A DNA stretch of 64,000 nt, taken from Gemmatimonadetes bacterium SCN 70-22. GTDB lineage: Bacteria > Gemmatimonadota > Gemmatimonadetes > Gemmatimonadales > Gemmatimonadaceae. Below are positions 1-8,672 of this stretch, piece after piece (the stretch's first letter is position 1; each line of letters starts with the position of its first letter). The translations under genes were made by a program, and so were the position numbers. The DNA lies in NCBI GenBank assembly GCA_001724275.1, contig MEDZ01000003.1, forward strand, positions 281,230-345,229, in the 5' to 3' direction. Below the pieces are notes generated by a model. That model searched no databases, was not told where the DNA came from, and was given only the letters and a program-made list of their open reading frames with translations.

Positions 1-1
1 C

Positions 2-502
2 GACTTCACCGGGAAGGTGAAGCTGCAGGACCTGCAGCCTCCCGCCAGCTACAATATGACGATCGACGGGCAGGGGGCGCAGGGTTTCGTGAAGGCGACG
101 GCGTCGATCGCGCTCGCCGAGGACGGCCCGTCGGCGACGCGCATGCGCTACGACAGCGAGGCCCAGGTGGGGGGGCGCATCGCCAGCGTGGGCCAACGCC
201 TGGTGGAGAGCTCGGCGCGCGCCATCGTGAAGCAGAGCCTGGAGGGACTCGACGCGGCGATACGCGCGCGGGCGGCGGCGGCGCAGACGGTGGCCGCGGC
301 GGGTGGAAGTGTGGCCGAGGCGTCGGCCGCGGCCGAGGCGGCGCTGGCGCCCATCGAGGCGGCCAAGCCGTCCCAGGCGGCGTTCGCCGCCGGCGTCGCC
401 AGGGAAGTGGCGAAGGAAGTGATACCGCCCGGAGTGCGACGCGTGATCATCGCGGTCGTCGCGATCGTGGTGATCCTGTGGATCCTTCGGCAGGTGCTGT
501 AG
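2..502 (+). CDS. coxG: CoxG-family protein (SRPBCC fold, membrane-anchored), 5' end outside the window
   Basis: The reading frame is open at the left edge, so only the last 166 residues are visible. The visible start resembles the middle of a CoxG/SRPBCC domain (TGKVKLQDLQPP..., then a VKATASIAL strand and VGGRIASVGQRLVESSAR helix). An alanine-rich linker follows, then a C-terminal hydrophobic helix (VRRVIIAVVAIVVILWILRQ) that would be a membrane anchor. CoxG proteins accompany aerobic CO dehydrogenase and have been linked to membrane attachment and electron hand-off of the enzyme. It lies 38 bp upstream of coxM on the same strand, which supports the assignment. In the classical cox cluster coxG is downstream of coxMSL, so its upstream position here is a rearrangement. 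Confidence 0.87.
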   Translation, partial: DFTGKVKLQDLQPPASYNMTIDGQGAQGFVKATASIALAEDGPSATRMRYDSEAQVGGRIASVGQRLVESSARAIVKQSLEGLDAAIRARAAAAQTVAAAGGSVAEASAAAEAALAPIEAAKPSQAAFAAGVAREVAKEVIPPGVRRVIIAVVAIVVILWILRQVL

Positions 503-540
503 GGCAGTCGTCCAATCACCCGCAACCCCCGAGAGCCAAC

Positions 541-1413
541 GTGATACCCGCCGCCTTCGACTACCATGCGCCGTCGACGCTGGATGAAGCGCTCCAGTTG
601 CTGGCGCGACACGGCGATGCCGCCAAGCTCCTGGCCGGGGGGCATTCCCTCATCCCGGCGATGCGCTTCCGTCTGGCGCAACCCGAGGTGCTCATCGACC
701 TCAACAAGCTCGACACCCTGCGCTACGTCCGCGAGGAGGGTGGGGCGCTCGTGATCGGGGCGATGACCCCGGAGGCGTGGCTCGAGGAGTCGGCCGTGGT
801 GCAGCAGCGCTTTCCCCTGCTGGCCGATGCCGTCGCGGTGATCGCCGACCCGCTGGTGCGCAATCGCGGAACCGTCGGCGGGAACCTCGCGCACGCGGAC
901 CCGGCCAACGACCAGCCGGCGGTGATGCTGGCTCATGGCGCGACGATCGTGGCCCACGGTGCGCACGGACGCCGCACCATCGCGATCGACGACTTCTTCG
1001 TGAGCCTGTTCGAGAGCGCGCTCCAGCCGGGGGAGATCATGGTCGAGATCCGCGTCCCCGCGCCGGCCCCGTCGTCCGGGGGCGCGTACGTGAAGATGGA
1101 GCGCAAGGTGGGGGACTACGCCACCTCGGCGGTGGCGGTACAGCTGACGATGAGCGGCCAGACGATCGCCAGCGCGCGCGTGGCGCTCACGAACGTGAAC
1201 CCGGTCCCGATGCGATCGGCGGGGGCGGAGGCGGCGCTCGTCGGGAAGGCGGCCACCGAGGAGGTGTTCGAGGCGGCGGGGAAGGCCGCCGCGGCCGAGT
1301 GCGACCCCTCGAGCGACCTGCGCGGCACGGCGGAGTTCAAGCGCGACATCACGCGCGTACTGGCCAAGCGCGCGATCCGGCGTGCGGTGGCGCGCGCCCA
1401 GGGGAGGAGCTGA
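541..1413 (+). CDS. coxM: Aerobic CO dehydrogenase medium (FAD-binding) subunit
   Basis: This is the 290-residue flavoprotein subunit of the molybdenum hydroxylase family, which passes electrons from the iron-sulfur subunit to the respiratory chain. Two FAD-binding motifs are visible: AGGHS at residues 32-36 and TVGGN at about 111-115, followed by a CO_deh_flav_C type C-terminal domain. I chose the GTG at 541, after a weak purine-rich stretch, because translation from there begins right at the family's N-terminus ([16 protein letters not shown]). A longer in-frame start at 478 would run back into coxG. The stop is 2 bp before the coxS start codon, so the genes are certainly co-transcribed. 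The length is normal for CoxM. Confidence 0.95.
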   Translation: MIPAAFDYHAPSTLDEALQLLARHGDAAKLLAGGHSLIPAMRFRLAQPEVLIDLNKLDTLRYVREEGGALVIGAMTPEAWLEESAVVQQRFPLLADAVAVIADPLVRNRGTVGGNLAHADPANDQPAVMLAHGATIVAHGAHGRRTIAIDDFFVSLFESALQPGEIMVEIRVPAPAPSSGGAYVKMERKVGDYATSAVAVQLTMSGQTIASARVALTNVNPVPMRSAGAEAALVGKAATEEVFEAAGKAAAAECDPSSDLRGTAEFKRDITRVLAKRAIRRAVARAQGRS

Positions 1414-1415
1414 GC

Positions 1416-1907
1416 ATGAGCACGCACAAGGTCACGGTGGACGTGAACGGGACGTCGCACGCCGGGGAGGTGGATGCGCGCATGCTCCTGGTCCACTTCC
1501 TTCGCGAGGAATTGCGCCTGACGGGGACGCACATCGGCTGCGACACGACCAGTTGCGGCGCCTGCACCGTCATCCTCAACGGACGCGCGGTGAAGAGCTG
1601 CACCGTGTTCGCCGTGCAGGCCGACGGCGGCGCCGTGGAAACGGTGGAGGGGCTGGAGCAGGGCGGCACGCTCCATCCGCTCCAGGAAGGCTTCTGGGAG
1701 AAGCACGGGCTGCAGTGCGGCTACTGCACCCCGGGGATGCTGATGTGTGCGAAGTACCTGCTGTCGAAGAATCCCGATCCCAGCGAGGCGGAGATCCGCG
1801 CCGGCATCTCGGGCAACCTGTGCCGCTGCACCGGCTACAACAACATCGTCGAGGCGATTCGCTACGCGGCCGAGAAGATGGCTGCGACGCAGGAGGTGGC
1901 ACGATGA
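1416..1907 (+). CDS. coxS: Aerobic CO dehydrogenase small (2x[2Fe-2S]) subunit
   Basis: This 163-residue iron-sulfur subunit relays electrons from the Mo-Cu site of CoxL to the FAD of CoxM. The N-terminal plant-type ferredoxin domain shows Cys42, Cys47, Cys50 and Cys62. The C-terminal helical domain shows the second cluster ligands in QCGYCTPGM (Cys101, Cys104) and NLCRCTGY (Cys136, Cys138). All eight cysteines are present. A strong GGAGGAG ribosome binding site lies about 7 nt before the ATG. The stop codon overlaps the start of coxL (ATGA), which implies translational coupling and fixes the M-S-L order of form I operons. Confidence 0.97.
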   Translation: MSTHKVTVDVNGTSHAGEVDARMLLVHFLREELRLTGTHIGCDTTSCGACTVILNGRAVKSCTVFAVQADGGAVETVEGLEQGGTLHPLQEGFWEKHGLQCGYCTPGMLMCAKYLLSKNPDPSEAEIRAGISGNLCRCTGYNNIVEAIRYAAEKMAATQEVAR

Positions 1908-4342
1908 CGACCCACGTCGCTGATCGCTTCGAGAAGCACTCGCCCAAGCCCGAGGGGTCGTCGGCCCACGTGGCGACGACCGACGAGCTGCGCATCACCA
2001 CGCCGCCGAAGATCTGCGGCATGGGGCATCGCATGAAGCGGAAGGAGGATCCACGCTTCATCCGCGGCAAGGGCAACTACGTCGACGACGTGAAGCTTCC
2101 CGGCATGCTGCACATGGACATCGTGCGCTCGCCGTATGCGCACGCGAAGATCCTGAAGATCGACGCCAGCGAGGCGCTCAAGATCCCCGGTGTGCTGGCG
2201 GTGATTACCGGCGAGGACCTCAAGAAGGCGGGGAACCTGCACTGGATGCCGACGCTGATGTCGGACACGCAGATGGTGCTTCCCATCGACAAGGTGGTGT
2301 ACCAGGCGCAGGAGGTGTGCGCGATCATCGCCACCGACCGCTACATCGCCGCCGATGCGATCGAGAAGGTCGTGGTGGACTACGAGCCGCTCCCGGTGGT
2401 GGTCGATCCCTTCGAGGCGTTGAAGGACAACGTCATCGTCCGCGACGACAAGGAGCTCAAGACGAACCACATCTGGCACTGGGAGGCCGGGAACCGGGAG
2501 GCCACCGACCAGGTGTTCAAGGAGGCGGCGACGGTGGTCGAGGAGAAGATGCACATCCCGCGCATCCATGTGTCCTCGATCGAGACGTGCGGCATGGTGG
2601 CGAACTACAACACCGCCACGCAGCACATGCAGATCTACATGACGTCGCAGGCGCCGCACGCGCACCGCACGGTCTTCGCGCTGGTGAGCGGGCTGCCGGA
2701 ACACAAGATCCAGATCATCTCGCCGGACATCGGCGGCGGATTCGGCGGCAAGGTGCCCGTGTACCCGGGGTACGTCGTCTGCGCGGTGGCATCGCTGGTG
2801 ACGGGGAAGCCGGTGAAGTGGGTCGAGGACCGGAGCGAGAACCTCCAGGCCGACTCGTTCGCCCGCGACTACCACATTTCGTGCCGGCTGGCCGCCGACA
2901 AGGATGGCAGGATCACCGGGATGCAGGTGAAGACGCTTGCCGACCACGGTGCCGCGGACGCCGCGGCGAACCCGTCGAAGTTCCCGGCCGGGCTCTTCTC
3001 GATCGCCACGGGGTCGTACGACATGAAGGCGGCGCACATCGAGGTCGACGCCGCCTATACCAACAAGCCTCCTGGCGGGGTGGCATACCGCTGCTCGTTC
3101 CGCGTCACGGAGGCGGTGCACATGATCGAGCGGATGACCGATGTCCTCGCGCACCAGCTGGGCGAGGACCCGGCCGACTTCCGCATGAAGAACTTCATCA
3201 AGCCGGAGCAGTTCCCCTACAAGTCGCCGACCGGCTGGGACTACGACAGCGGGAACTACCACGCCGCGCTGCAAAAGGCGATGGACGTGATCGGCTATCG
3301 CGAGCTGCGCAAGGAGCAGGCGGAGAAGCGCGCGCGCGGCGAGCTGATGGGGATCGGCATCTCGTCGTTCACGGAGGTGGTGGGCGCGGGTCCCTCGCGC
3401 GACTACGACATCCTGGGCATCAAGATGTTCGACTCGGCGGAGATCCGGATCCACCCGACGGGGAAGGCGATTGCCCGCTTCGGGACCAAGTCACAGGGGC
3501 AAGGGCACGAGACAACCTACGCGCAGATCCTCGCCGAGGAGCTCGGGTTGCCGGCGGAGGACATCCAGGTGGAGGAGGGGGATACCGACACGGCTCCCTA
3601 CGGGCTGGGGACCTACGCCTCCCGCTCCACGCCGACGGCGGGTGCGGCAGGGGCCATGGCGGCGCGCAAGATCCGCGCGAAGGCGAAGAAGATCGCGGCG
3701 TACCTGCTCGAGGTGAACGAGGAGGACCTCGAGTGGAACGTGGACCGCTTCCAGGTGAAGGGGGCGCCCGGCCAGGCCAAGACGATCCAGGACATCGCGT
3801 TTGCGGCGTACACCAACCATCCGCCCGGCATGGAGGCGGGGCTCGAGGCCACGGACTACTACGATCCGCCGAACCTCACCTTCCCGTTCGGGTCGTACAT
3901 CTGCGTGGTCGACATCGACAAGGGGACCGGTGAGGTGAAGGTGCGCCGCTTCGTCGCCGTGGACGACTGCGGCAACATCATCAATCCGATGGTGGTGGAA
4001 GGGCAGATCCACGGCGGGCTCACGATGGGGCTGGCGCCGGCGCTGTACGAGGAGATCGTGTACGACGAGAACGGACAGAACCTGTCCGGAACGTTCTCGG
4101 ACTACCTCCTCCCCACGGCGATGGAGACGCCGAGGTGGGAGACGGACCGGACCATCACCCCGTCGCCGCACCACCCCATCGGGGCGAAGGGGGTAGGCGA
4201 GTCTCCCACGGTCGGTGCGCCGCCGGCGATCGCGAACGCGGTGGTCGACGCGCTCTGGCACCTGGGGGTCAGGCACATCGACATCCCGATCACGCCGCAG
4301 AAGGTGTGGCGGGTGCTGCGCGAGAAGGGGATCAACGACTAG
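1904..4342 (+). CDS. coxL: Aerobic CO dehydrogenase large subunit, form I (Mo-Cu catalytic subunit)
   Basis: This 812-residue protein is the catalytic subunit that oxidises CO with water to CO2. The active-site loop reads AYRCSFR (residues 394-400), the form I signature AYXCSFR, with Cys397 as the expected copper ligand. Form II enzymes carry AYRGAGR instead. The catalytic base is in GVGESP (Glu766), and the molybdopterin-binding stretches GGGFGGK and [13 protein letters not shown] are intact. The length matches characterised form I CoxL proteins of about 809 residues. The start ATG overlaps the coxS stop. The motif and the coxM-coxS-coxL context together make a true CO dehydrogenase much likelier than a generic xanthine-dehydrogenase-family enzyme. 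Confidence 0.97.
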   Translation: MTTHVADRFEKHSPKPEGSSAHVATTDELRITTPPKICGMGHRMKRKEDPRFIRGKGNYVDDVKLPGMLHMDIVRSPYAHAKILKIDASEALKIPGVLAVITGEDLKKAGNLHWMPTLMSDTQMVLPIDKVVYQAQEVCAIIATDRYIAADAIEKVVVDYEPLPVVVDPFEALKDNVIVRDDKELKTNHIWHWEAGNREATDQVFKEAATVVEEKMHIPRIHVSSIETCGMVANYNTATQHMQIYMTSQAPHAHRTVFALVSGLPEHKIQIISPDIGGGFGGKVPVYPGYVVCAVASLVTGKPVKWVEDRSENLQADSFARDYHISCRLAADKDGRITGMQVKTLADHGAADAAANPSKFPAGLFSIATGSYDMKAAHIEVDAAYTNKPPGGVAYRCSFRVTEAVHMIERMTDVLAHQLGEDPADFRMKNFIKPEQFPYKSPTGWDYDSGNYHAALQKAMDVIGYRELRKEQAEKRARGELMGIGISSFTEVVGAGPSRDYDILGIKMFDSAEIRIHPTGKAIARFGTKSQGQGHETTYAQILAEELGLPAEDIQVEEGDTDTAPYGLGTYASRSTPTAGAAGAMAARKIRAKAKKIAAYLLEVNEEDLEWNVDRFQVKGAPGQAKTIQDIAFAAYTNHPPGMEAGLEATDYYDPPNLTFPFGSYICVVDIDKGTGEVKVRRFVAVDDCGNIINPMVVEGQIHGGLTMGLAPALYEEIVYDENGQNLSGTFSDYLLPTAMETPRWETDRTITPSPHHPIGAKGVGESPTVGAPPAIANAVVDALWHLGVRHIDIPITPQKVWRVLREKGIND

Positions 4343-4357
4343 GGCGGAATGCGGAGC

Positions 4358-4405
4358 GGGCTCCTGTCATGGCTCCTGTCACGGCGGATGCCGTGGCGGG
4401 AGCCC
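4358..4405 (+). other. Inverted repeat with nested hairpin between coxL and the CoxF-like gene
   Basis: An inner perfect 6-bp stem (CACGGC at 4380-4385, GCCGTG at 4390-4395, GGAT loop) sits inside an outer GGGCTCC (4358-4364) / GGAGCCC (4399-4405) pair. The left side also holds a 12-nt tandem repeat, GGCTCCTGTCAT then GGCTCCTGTCAC (4359-4382). It lies in the only sizeable gap of the cox operon, 94 bp. It could be an mRNA-stability element or attenuator that lowers expression of the downstream maturation gene relative to coxMSL. There is no T-run. Confidence 0.45.
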
Positions 4406-4436
4406 GGCGTCGTCTCTCCCACGGTGGTGACGTGCG

Positions 4437-5483
4437 ATGTACGACGAGTACTTTCACAAGGCAGCCGAGCTGGCCGAGCGCGGACTCCCGTTCGCGACGG
4501 CGACGGTGGTGCGTGCCCAGGCCCCAACATCGGGAAAGCCGGGCGATCGTGCCATCGTCACGCTGGATGGCGTGATGTACGGATGGATCGGGGGGAGCTG
4601 CGCGCAGCCGACGGTGGTCCGCGAGGCGCGACGTGCGATCGTCGAGGACCGCAGCATGCTGATCCGGCTGTCGCCCACCCCGGGCCTCGAGCCCGTCCCC
4701 CCGGGGATGGTGGAGGTGCCGATGACCTGCTTCAGCGGAGGGACGATCGAGGTGTACATCGAGCCGCAACAGCCGCGCCCGCGCCTGGTCGTGGTGGGGC
4801 ACCTTCCCGTGGCCCAGTCCCTCATCCACCTGGGCAAGGCGCTGAACTACCGGGTGATCGCGGTGGCACCGAGCGAGGAGCAGGCGGCGGTGCAGGGTGC
4901 CGACGAGGTGCACGCGTCGAGTGCCGAGATCGCGGGGTGGATCACGCCGCTCACCTTCGTGGTGGTGGCGACGCATGGCTACGGCGACGAGGAGGCGCTG
5001 GCCGATGCCCTGCGGAGCGATGCCCCTTACGTGGGACTCATCGCCAGCCGCAAGCGTGCCGAATCGGTGCGCGACGCGCTGCGCCCCATGGGAATCGCCG
5101 AGGAGCGCCTGGCCCGGCTGCGCGCGCCGGCGGGACTCGACATTCACGCCCGCCGGGGCGACGAGATCGCCCTGTCGATCATGGCGGAGATCGTGCAGGT
5201 GCGTCGCGGGCTGGAGCAGATCGCGTGGGCGCAGCGCGTCGATGACGCCGCGGGCGCGCCGGGGCAGGCCCCCGTGACGGCGATCGACCCGGTGTGCGGC
5301 ATGACGGTCGAGGTCGCGACGGCGCGGGCCACGCACGAGCACGCGGGCGTGACCTACTACTTCTGCTGCCCAGGGTGCCGGGGGCGGTTCGCGCGCACCC
5401 CCGAGCGGTTCCTGCACCCCGAAGCGGAAGCGGCGGAAGGCATCGCGCCCTCCGCCGCATCGCGGGCACTCCCGACGCCCTGA
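4437..5483 (+). CDS. XdhC/CoxF-family CO dehydrogenase maturation protein with C-terminal YHS domain
   Basis: The protein has 348 residues. Residues 1-110 form an XdhC_CoxI domain (WIGGSCAQPTVVREARRAI, ending in TCFSGGTIEVYIEP). Residues 115-270 form the XdhC Rossmann-type domain (RLVVVGHLPVAQSL; YVGLIASRKRAESV). A YHS metal-binding domain follows at about 283-335, with DPVCGMTV (Cys287) and YFCCPGC (Cys310, Cys311, Cys314). XdhC-family proteins mature molybdenum hydroxylases, and CoxF has been implicated in assembling the Cu-S-Mo cluster of CO dehydrogenase. The extra YHS domain, found elsewhere in copper-handling proteins, suggests a metal-delivery role. CoxF versus CoxI identity is not certain. 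No coxD or coxE is visible, so they may lie upstream of the window. Confidence 0.88.
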   Translation: MYDEYFHKAAELAERGLPFATATVVRAQAPTSGKPGDRAIVTLDGVMYGWIGGSCAQPTVVREARRAIVEDRSMLIRLSPTPGLEPVPPGMVEVPMTCFSGGTIEVYIEPQQPRPRLVVVGHLPVAQSLIHLGKALNYRVIAVAPSEEQAAVQGADEVHASSAEIAGWITPLTFVVVATHGYGDEEALADALRSDAPYVGLIASRKRAESVRDALRPMGIAEERLARLRAPAGLDIHARRGDEIALSIMAEIVQVRRGLEQIAWAQRVDDAAGAPGQAPVTAIDPVCGMTVEVATARATHEHAGVTYYFCCPGCRGRFARTPERFLHPEAEAAEGIAPSAASRALPTP

Positions 5484-5492
5484 CCGGCGGTA

Positions 5493-7190
5493 CTACGGGC
5501 GAGCGAGCATGCGGTCGCGCGTCGCCTTGAACTCGTTCCCCGCGCGCCACTGGGGATAGTGATCGGCCTGGGCCACGCGATAGCCAACCGTCAGGAGCAA
5601 CTGCAGGTCCTCCACGCCGCCGCTCATGTCCCACCCCGCCTTGATCTCGTCCTGCGGCGCGTGATAGTCGTGGTTGGTGTACTCGTCGCGCTTGCGCTTG
5701 CCGAAGTCCGCTGGCTGCCCGAGGTAGTCGGTTCCAGCCTCCGCATAGAAGGCGGGAACGCCCTGCTTGGCGAAGTTGAAGTGGTCGGAGCGGTAGTAGA
5801 ACCCCTTCTCCGGCTCGGCATCGGGCTTGAGGACACGTTGCTGCCCGGCGGCGGCCGCCGCGGCGTAATCGTCGAGCTCGGAGGCGCCGAGGCCGATGAC
5901 CACCAGGTCCCTGGTGCGCCCCCAGGTGTTGAGCCCATCCATGTTGATGTTGGCCAGGGTCTTCGCCAGGGGGTAGAGCGGAGCGACCGAATAGTACTGC
6001 GCGCCGAGCAGCCCCTGCTCCTCGGCGGTGACGGCAAGGAAGAGAATGGAGCGCTTCGGCGGGGCGGGCATCGCCTTGAACGCCTTCGCCATGGCAAGGA
6101 GCCCCGCCGTGCCCGTCGCGTTGTCGAGGGCGCCGTTGTAGATCGAGTCGCCGTCGACCGTGTCGCCGATGCCGAAGTGGTCCCAGTGCGCCGTGTAGAC
6201 GATGTACTCGTCCTTGAGCGCGGGGTCGCTTCCCTCGAGCTTCGCGATCACGTTGCGCGAGTCGATGGTGCGCAGCGAGTTGCGGAGCGAGACGCTGGCA
6301 CTCACACCTAACGGGACCGGGGCGAAGTCGCGGGTGGCGGCCCGCGCCTTGAGCGAGTCGAAATCCTGCCCCGCCATGGCGAACAGCGCCTTGGCCTGCG
6401 GGAGCGCGATCCACCCTTCCACATCGCTGCGCGACATGTTCTTGTCGGGCGTGACGAGGTCGAACCGCTCGGCGGCATTCCCCTGCACCACGGTGAACGG
6501 ATACCCGGCCGCTTCGGTCTCGTGCACGAGGAGGACCCCCGCAGCCTTGTGCCGCATGCCCTGCTCGAACTTGTAGGTCCAGCGGCCGTAGTAGGTCATG
6601 CGGGGGCCGCCGAACTGGGACGTGTCGGGGAGCGGCGGATCGTTCACCAGCATGACGAGGGTCTTGCCGGCCACGTCCATCCCCTTGTAGTCGTCCCAGT
6701 TGAACTCCGGCGCCTCGGTACCGTAGCCGACGAAGACGAGCTCCGAGTTGCGCAGGGCGGCGGTTTCGGCGACGTGCTTGGTCCAGGCGACGTAGTCGTC
6801 GCGCCACTTCAGCGTGGTGCGCGACGTCCCCTTCGAGAAGGTGAGGGTGGGAGTCCCTTGCACCGTGATCCCGACGAGGGGGACCTTCTGGATGTACGTG
6901 CCATCCGGGTTGCCCGGTGCGAGACCGATCGCCCTGAACTGCGACTCGAGGTACGCGACGGTCTTGTCCTCGCCGGCGGAGCCGGGGAGGCGCCCGAGGA
7001 GCGAGTCATCGGCCAGGACGCGGATGTGCTGCATGAGCGTCGCGGTGTCGATGGCGGCGAGTGCCTCGGGTGGAACGGGCAAGGCGGCGGTGCGTTCACC
7101 GCCCGACCTGCCGCAGGTGATGGCGACCAGGGCGAGCGACGCGGAGGCGAACGCGGCAAGGAACCGCGACCGGAGAGGGCGATGGGACAT
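5493..7190 (-). CDS. M28-family metallopeptidase lipoprotein with PA domain
   Basis: The protein has 565 residues and is likely an exported zinc aminopeptidase. The N-terminus has an export signal ending at a candidate lipobox (ALVAITC, Cys26). A PA domain is inserted (ELVFVGYGTEAPE...DYKGMDVAGKTL). The M28 catalytic core shows the dinuclear zinc ligands in TAHWDHFG, NGALDNATG, TAEEQGL and RSDHFNF, and all are present. I used the ATG at 7190 rather than an upstream in-frame ATG because the signal peptide starts there. The gene converges with the cox operon, with 9 bp between stops, and is divergent from the epimerase gene across a 273-bp gap. The TTA codon at 6309-6311 lies in a CGTTAGG heptamer. 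The substrate is unknown. Confidence 0.9.
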   Translation of the reverse strand: MSHRPLRSRFLAAFASASLALVAITCGRSGGERTAALPVPPEALAAIDTATLMQHIRVLADDSLLGRLPGSAGEDKTVAYLESQFRAIGLAPGNPDGTYIQKVPLVGITVQGTPTLTFSKGTSRTTLKWRDDYVAWTKHVAETAALRNSELVFVGYGTEAPEFNWDDYKGMDVAGKTLVMLVNDPPLPDTSQFGGPRMTYYGRWTYKFEQGMRHKAAGVLLVHETEAAGYPFTVVQGNAAERFDLVTPDKNMSRSDVEGWIALPQAKALFAMAGQDFDSLKARAATRDFAPVPLGVSASVSLRNSLRTIDSRNVIAKLEGSDPALKDEYIVYTAHWDHFGIGDTVDGDSIYNGALDNATGTAGLLAMAKAFKAMPAPPKRSILFLAVTAEEQGLLGAQYYSVAPLYPLAKTLANINMDGLNTWGRTRDLVVIGLGASELDDYAAAAAAGQQRVLKPDAEPEKGFYYRSDHFNFAKQGVPAFYAEAGTDYLGQPADFGKRKRDEYTNHDYHAPQDEIKAGWDMSGGVEDLQLLLTVGYRVAQADHYPQWRAGNEFKATRDRMLARP

Positions 7191-7463
7191 GGAGTCTCTC
7201 GTCGGGTGAAGGGGCGCGGGAAGGGCCGCGACTGTGCGGGCGTCGGCCGAGTGACGGCGATGGTGCCCGACGGCGGCGCCGCTGCACGGGCGGCCGGTCG
7301 CGGCTGCGGCGGAAACGGCGAAGCGGATCGGCAATCTACAGGTGGTATCGGTCCGCGGTCACCCGGTCGACGTCGGGATCGGCGTGCCCTGTCGATCGCC
7401 GGGTACGGTGCGCATGTTGGGGCGGTCAGTCGTCGTGTCCGCCCTCCTCCCCGTGCGTTTCAC

Positions 7464-8642
7464 ATGAGCAGCCGTCGCAGCTTCCTCAAGACATCAGCCG
7501 CGGCTGGCAGCGCGCTGGCCCTGCGTCCCCTTGGCACGCCGCTGCATGCGGCCGACGAGCCCAGTGTGCCGCTGCCACGCGATGCGGGGCGTGCGCCAGA
7601 GTCGCTCAGCATCCTCATCCTCGGGGGGACGGGGTTCACCGGTCCGGAGCAGGTCGAGTACGCGATTGCCCGTGGGCATCGGGTGACGTTGTTCAATCGC
7701 AACAAGACGCGTCCGGGGATGTTCAAGGGGCGCGTGGCCGAAGAACTGATCGGTGACCTGAACGGCGACACCAGCGCGCTGGCCGGCAAGTCGTTCGACG
7801 TCGTGATCGACAATCCGACGACTCTTCCGGCGTGGGTGCGCAACGTGGCGAGGCACCTCGAGGGGAAGACGAAGCAGTACATCTTCATCTCGACCACCTC
7901 GGTGTACCGCGACCAGAGCCAGATCGGGATCGACGAGAGCTCGCCGACGACGCCGATGCCGGCGGAAGTGGATCCGTACACGCTCGAAGCGGCGCATGCG
8001 TCGCGGTACTACGGGGCGCTCAAGACCCGCGCCGAGGAGGAAGTGGAGCGGCACTATCCCGGGATGAGCACGATCATCCGTCCGTGCCTGATCGTCGGGC
8101 CACTGGATCGCACGGACCGCTTCACCTACTGGCCGGCGCGCATCGACCAGGGGGGTGACGTGCTGGCTCCCGACACGCCGGACGATCCGTGCCAGTTCAT
8201 CGATTCGCGTGACCTGGCCGAGTGGACGATCCGGATGGCGGAGCTGCGGGCCTTCGGCGTCTACAACGCCGTCGGTCCGGAGAAGCCGTTGACCATCGCC
8301 GAGATGCTGTACGGGGTGAAGGCGGTGACCACGGCCGGGGCGCAGTTCACGTGGGTGCCGTGGGAGTTCCTGGAGGAGCAGGGGGTGCGGCCGTGGCGGC
8401 ACATGACGGTATGGCAACCGCCGTACGGTCGCACGGCGGGCTACCAGCGCCGCAAGGCGGAGAAGGCGATCGCCAAGGGGCTGACGTTCCGTCCGTTGGC
8501 GGTGACGGCCAGGGATACGCTGGACTGGCACAAGACGCGTCCGCCCGAGCAGCAGGCCGCCACCCTGCGCGGGGAGATCAACGGCCTGTCGATGGCGCGC
8601 GAGGCCGAGGTTCTGGCGGCCTGGCGGGCGCGTGGTCGTTAG
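7464..8642 (+). CDS. Tat-exported NAD-dependent epimerase/dehydratase
   Basis: The 392-residue protein has a twin-arginine signal (SSRRSFLKTSAAAGSALAL), then an extended-SDR Rossmann fold with the dinucleotide-binding motif ILGGTGFTG (residues 52-60). The catalytic pair is Y183xxxK187 (YYGALK), preceded by a serine/threonine-rich strand (FISTTSVY). The family acts on nucleotide sugars or isoflavone-like substrates. Export through the Tat system is unusual for this fold but is seen in environmental bacteria. The ATG at 7464 is the only start that places the twin-arginine signal at the N-terminus. It is followed 30 bp later by a Tat-signal aminotransferase, so the two probably form an operon. 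The substrate is unknown. Confidence 0.88.
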   Translation: MSSRRSFLKTSAAAGSALALRPLGTPLHAADEPSVPLPRDAGRAPESLSILILGGTGFTGPEQVEYAIARGHRVTLFNRNKTRPGMFKGRVAEELIGDLNGDTSALAGKSFDVVIDNPTTLPAWVRNVARHLEGKTKQYIFISTTSVYRDQSQIGIDESSPTTPMPAEVDPYTLEAAHASRYYGALKTRAEEEVERHYPGMSTIIRPCLIVGPLDRTDRFTYWPARIDQGGDVLAPDTPDDPCQFIDSRDLAEWTIRMAELRAFGVYNAVGPEKPLTIAEMLYGVKAVTTAGAQFTWVPWEFLEEQGVRPWRHMTVWQPPYGRTAGYQRRKAEKAIAKGLTFRPLAVTARDTLDWHKTRPPEQQAATLRGEINGLSMAREAEVLAAWRARGR

Positions 8643-8672
8643 GCTCCTCCTTCCCCTTCCCCATTCGCTCCG

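Noticed and set aside
2317-3933. Alternative frame of 538 codons inside coxL
   Set aside because: This is a shadow of coxL, whose own frame shows the active-site motifs and whose stop and start overlap its neighbours correctly.
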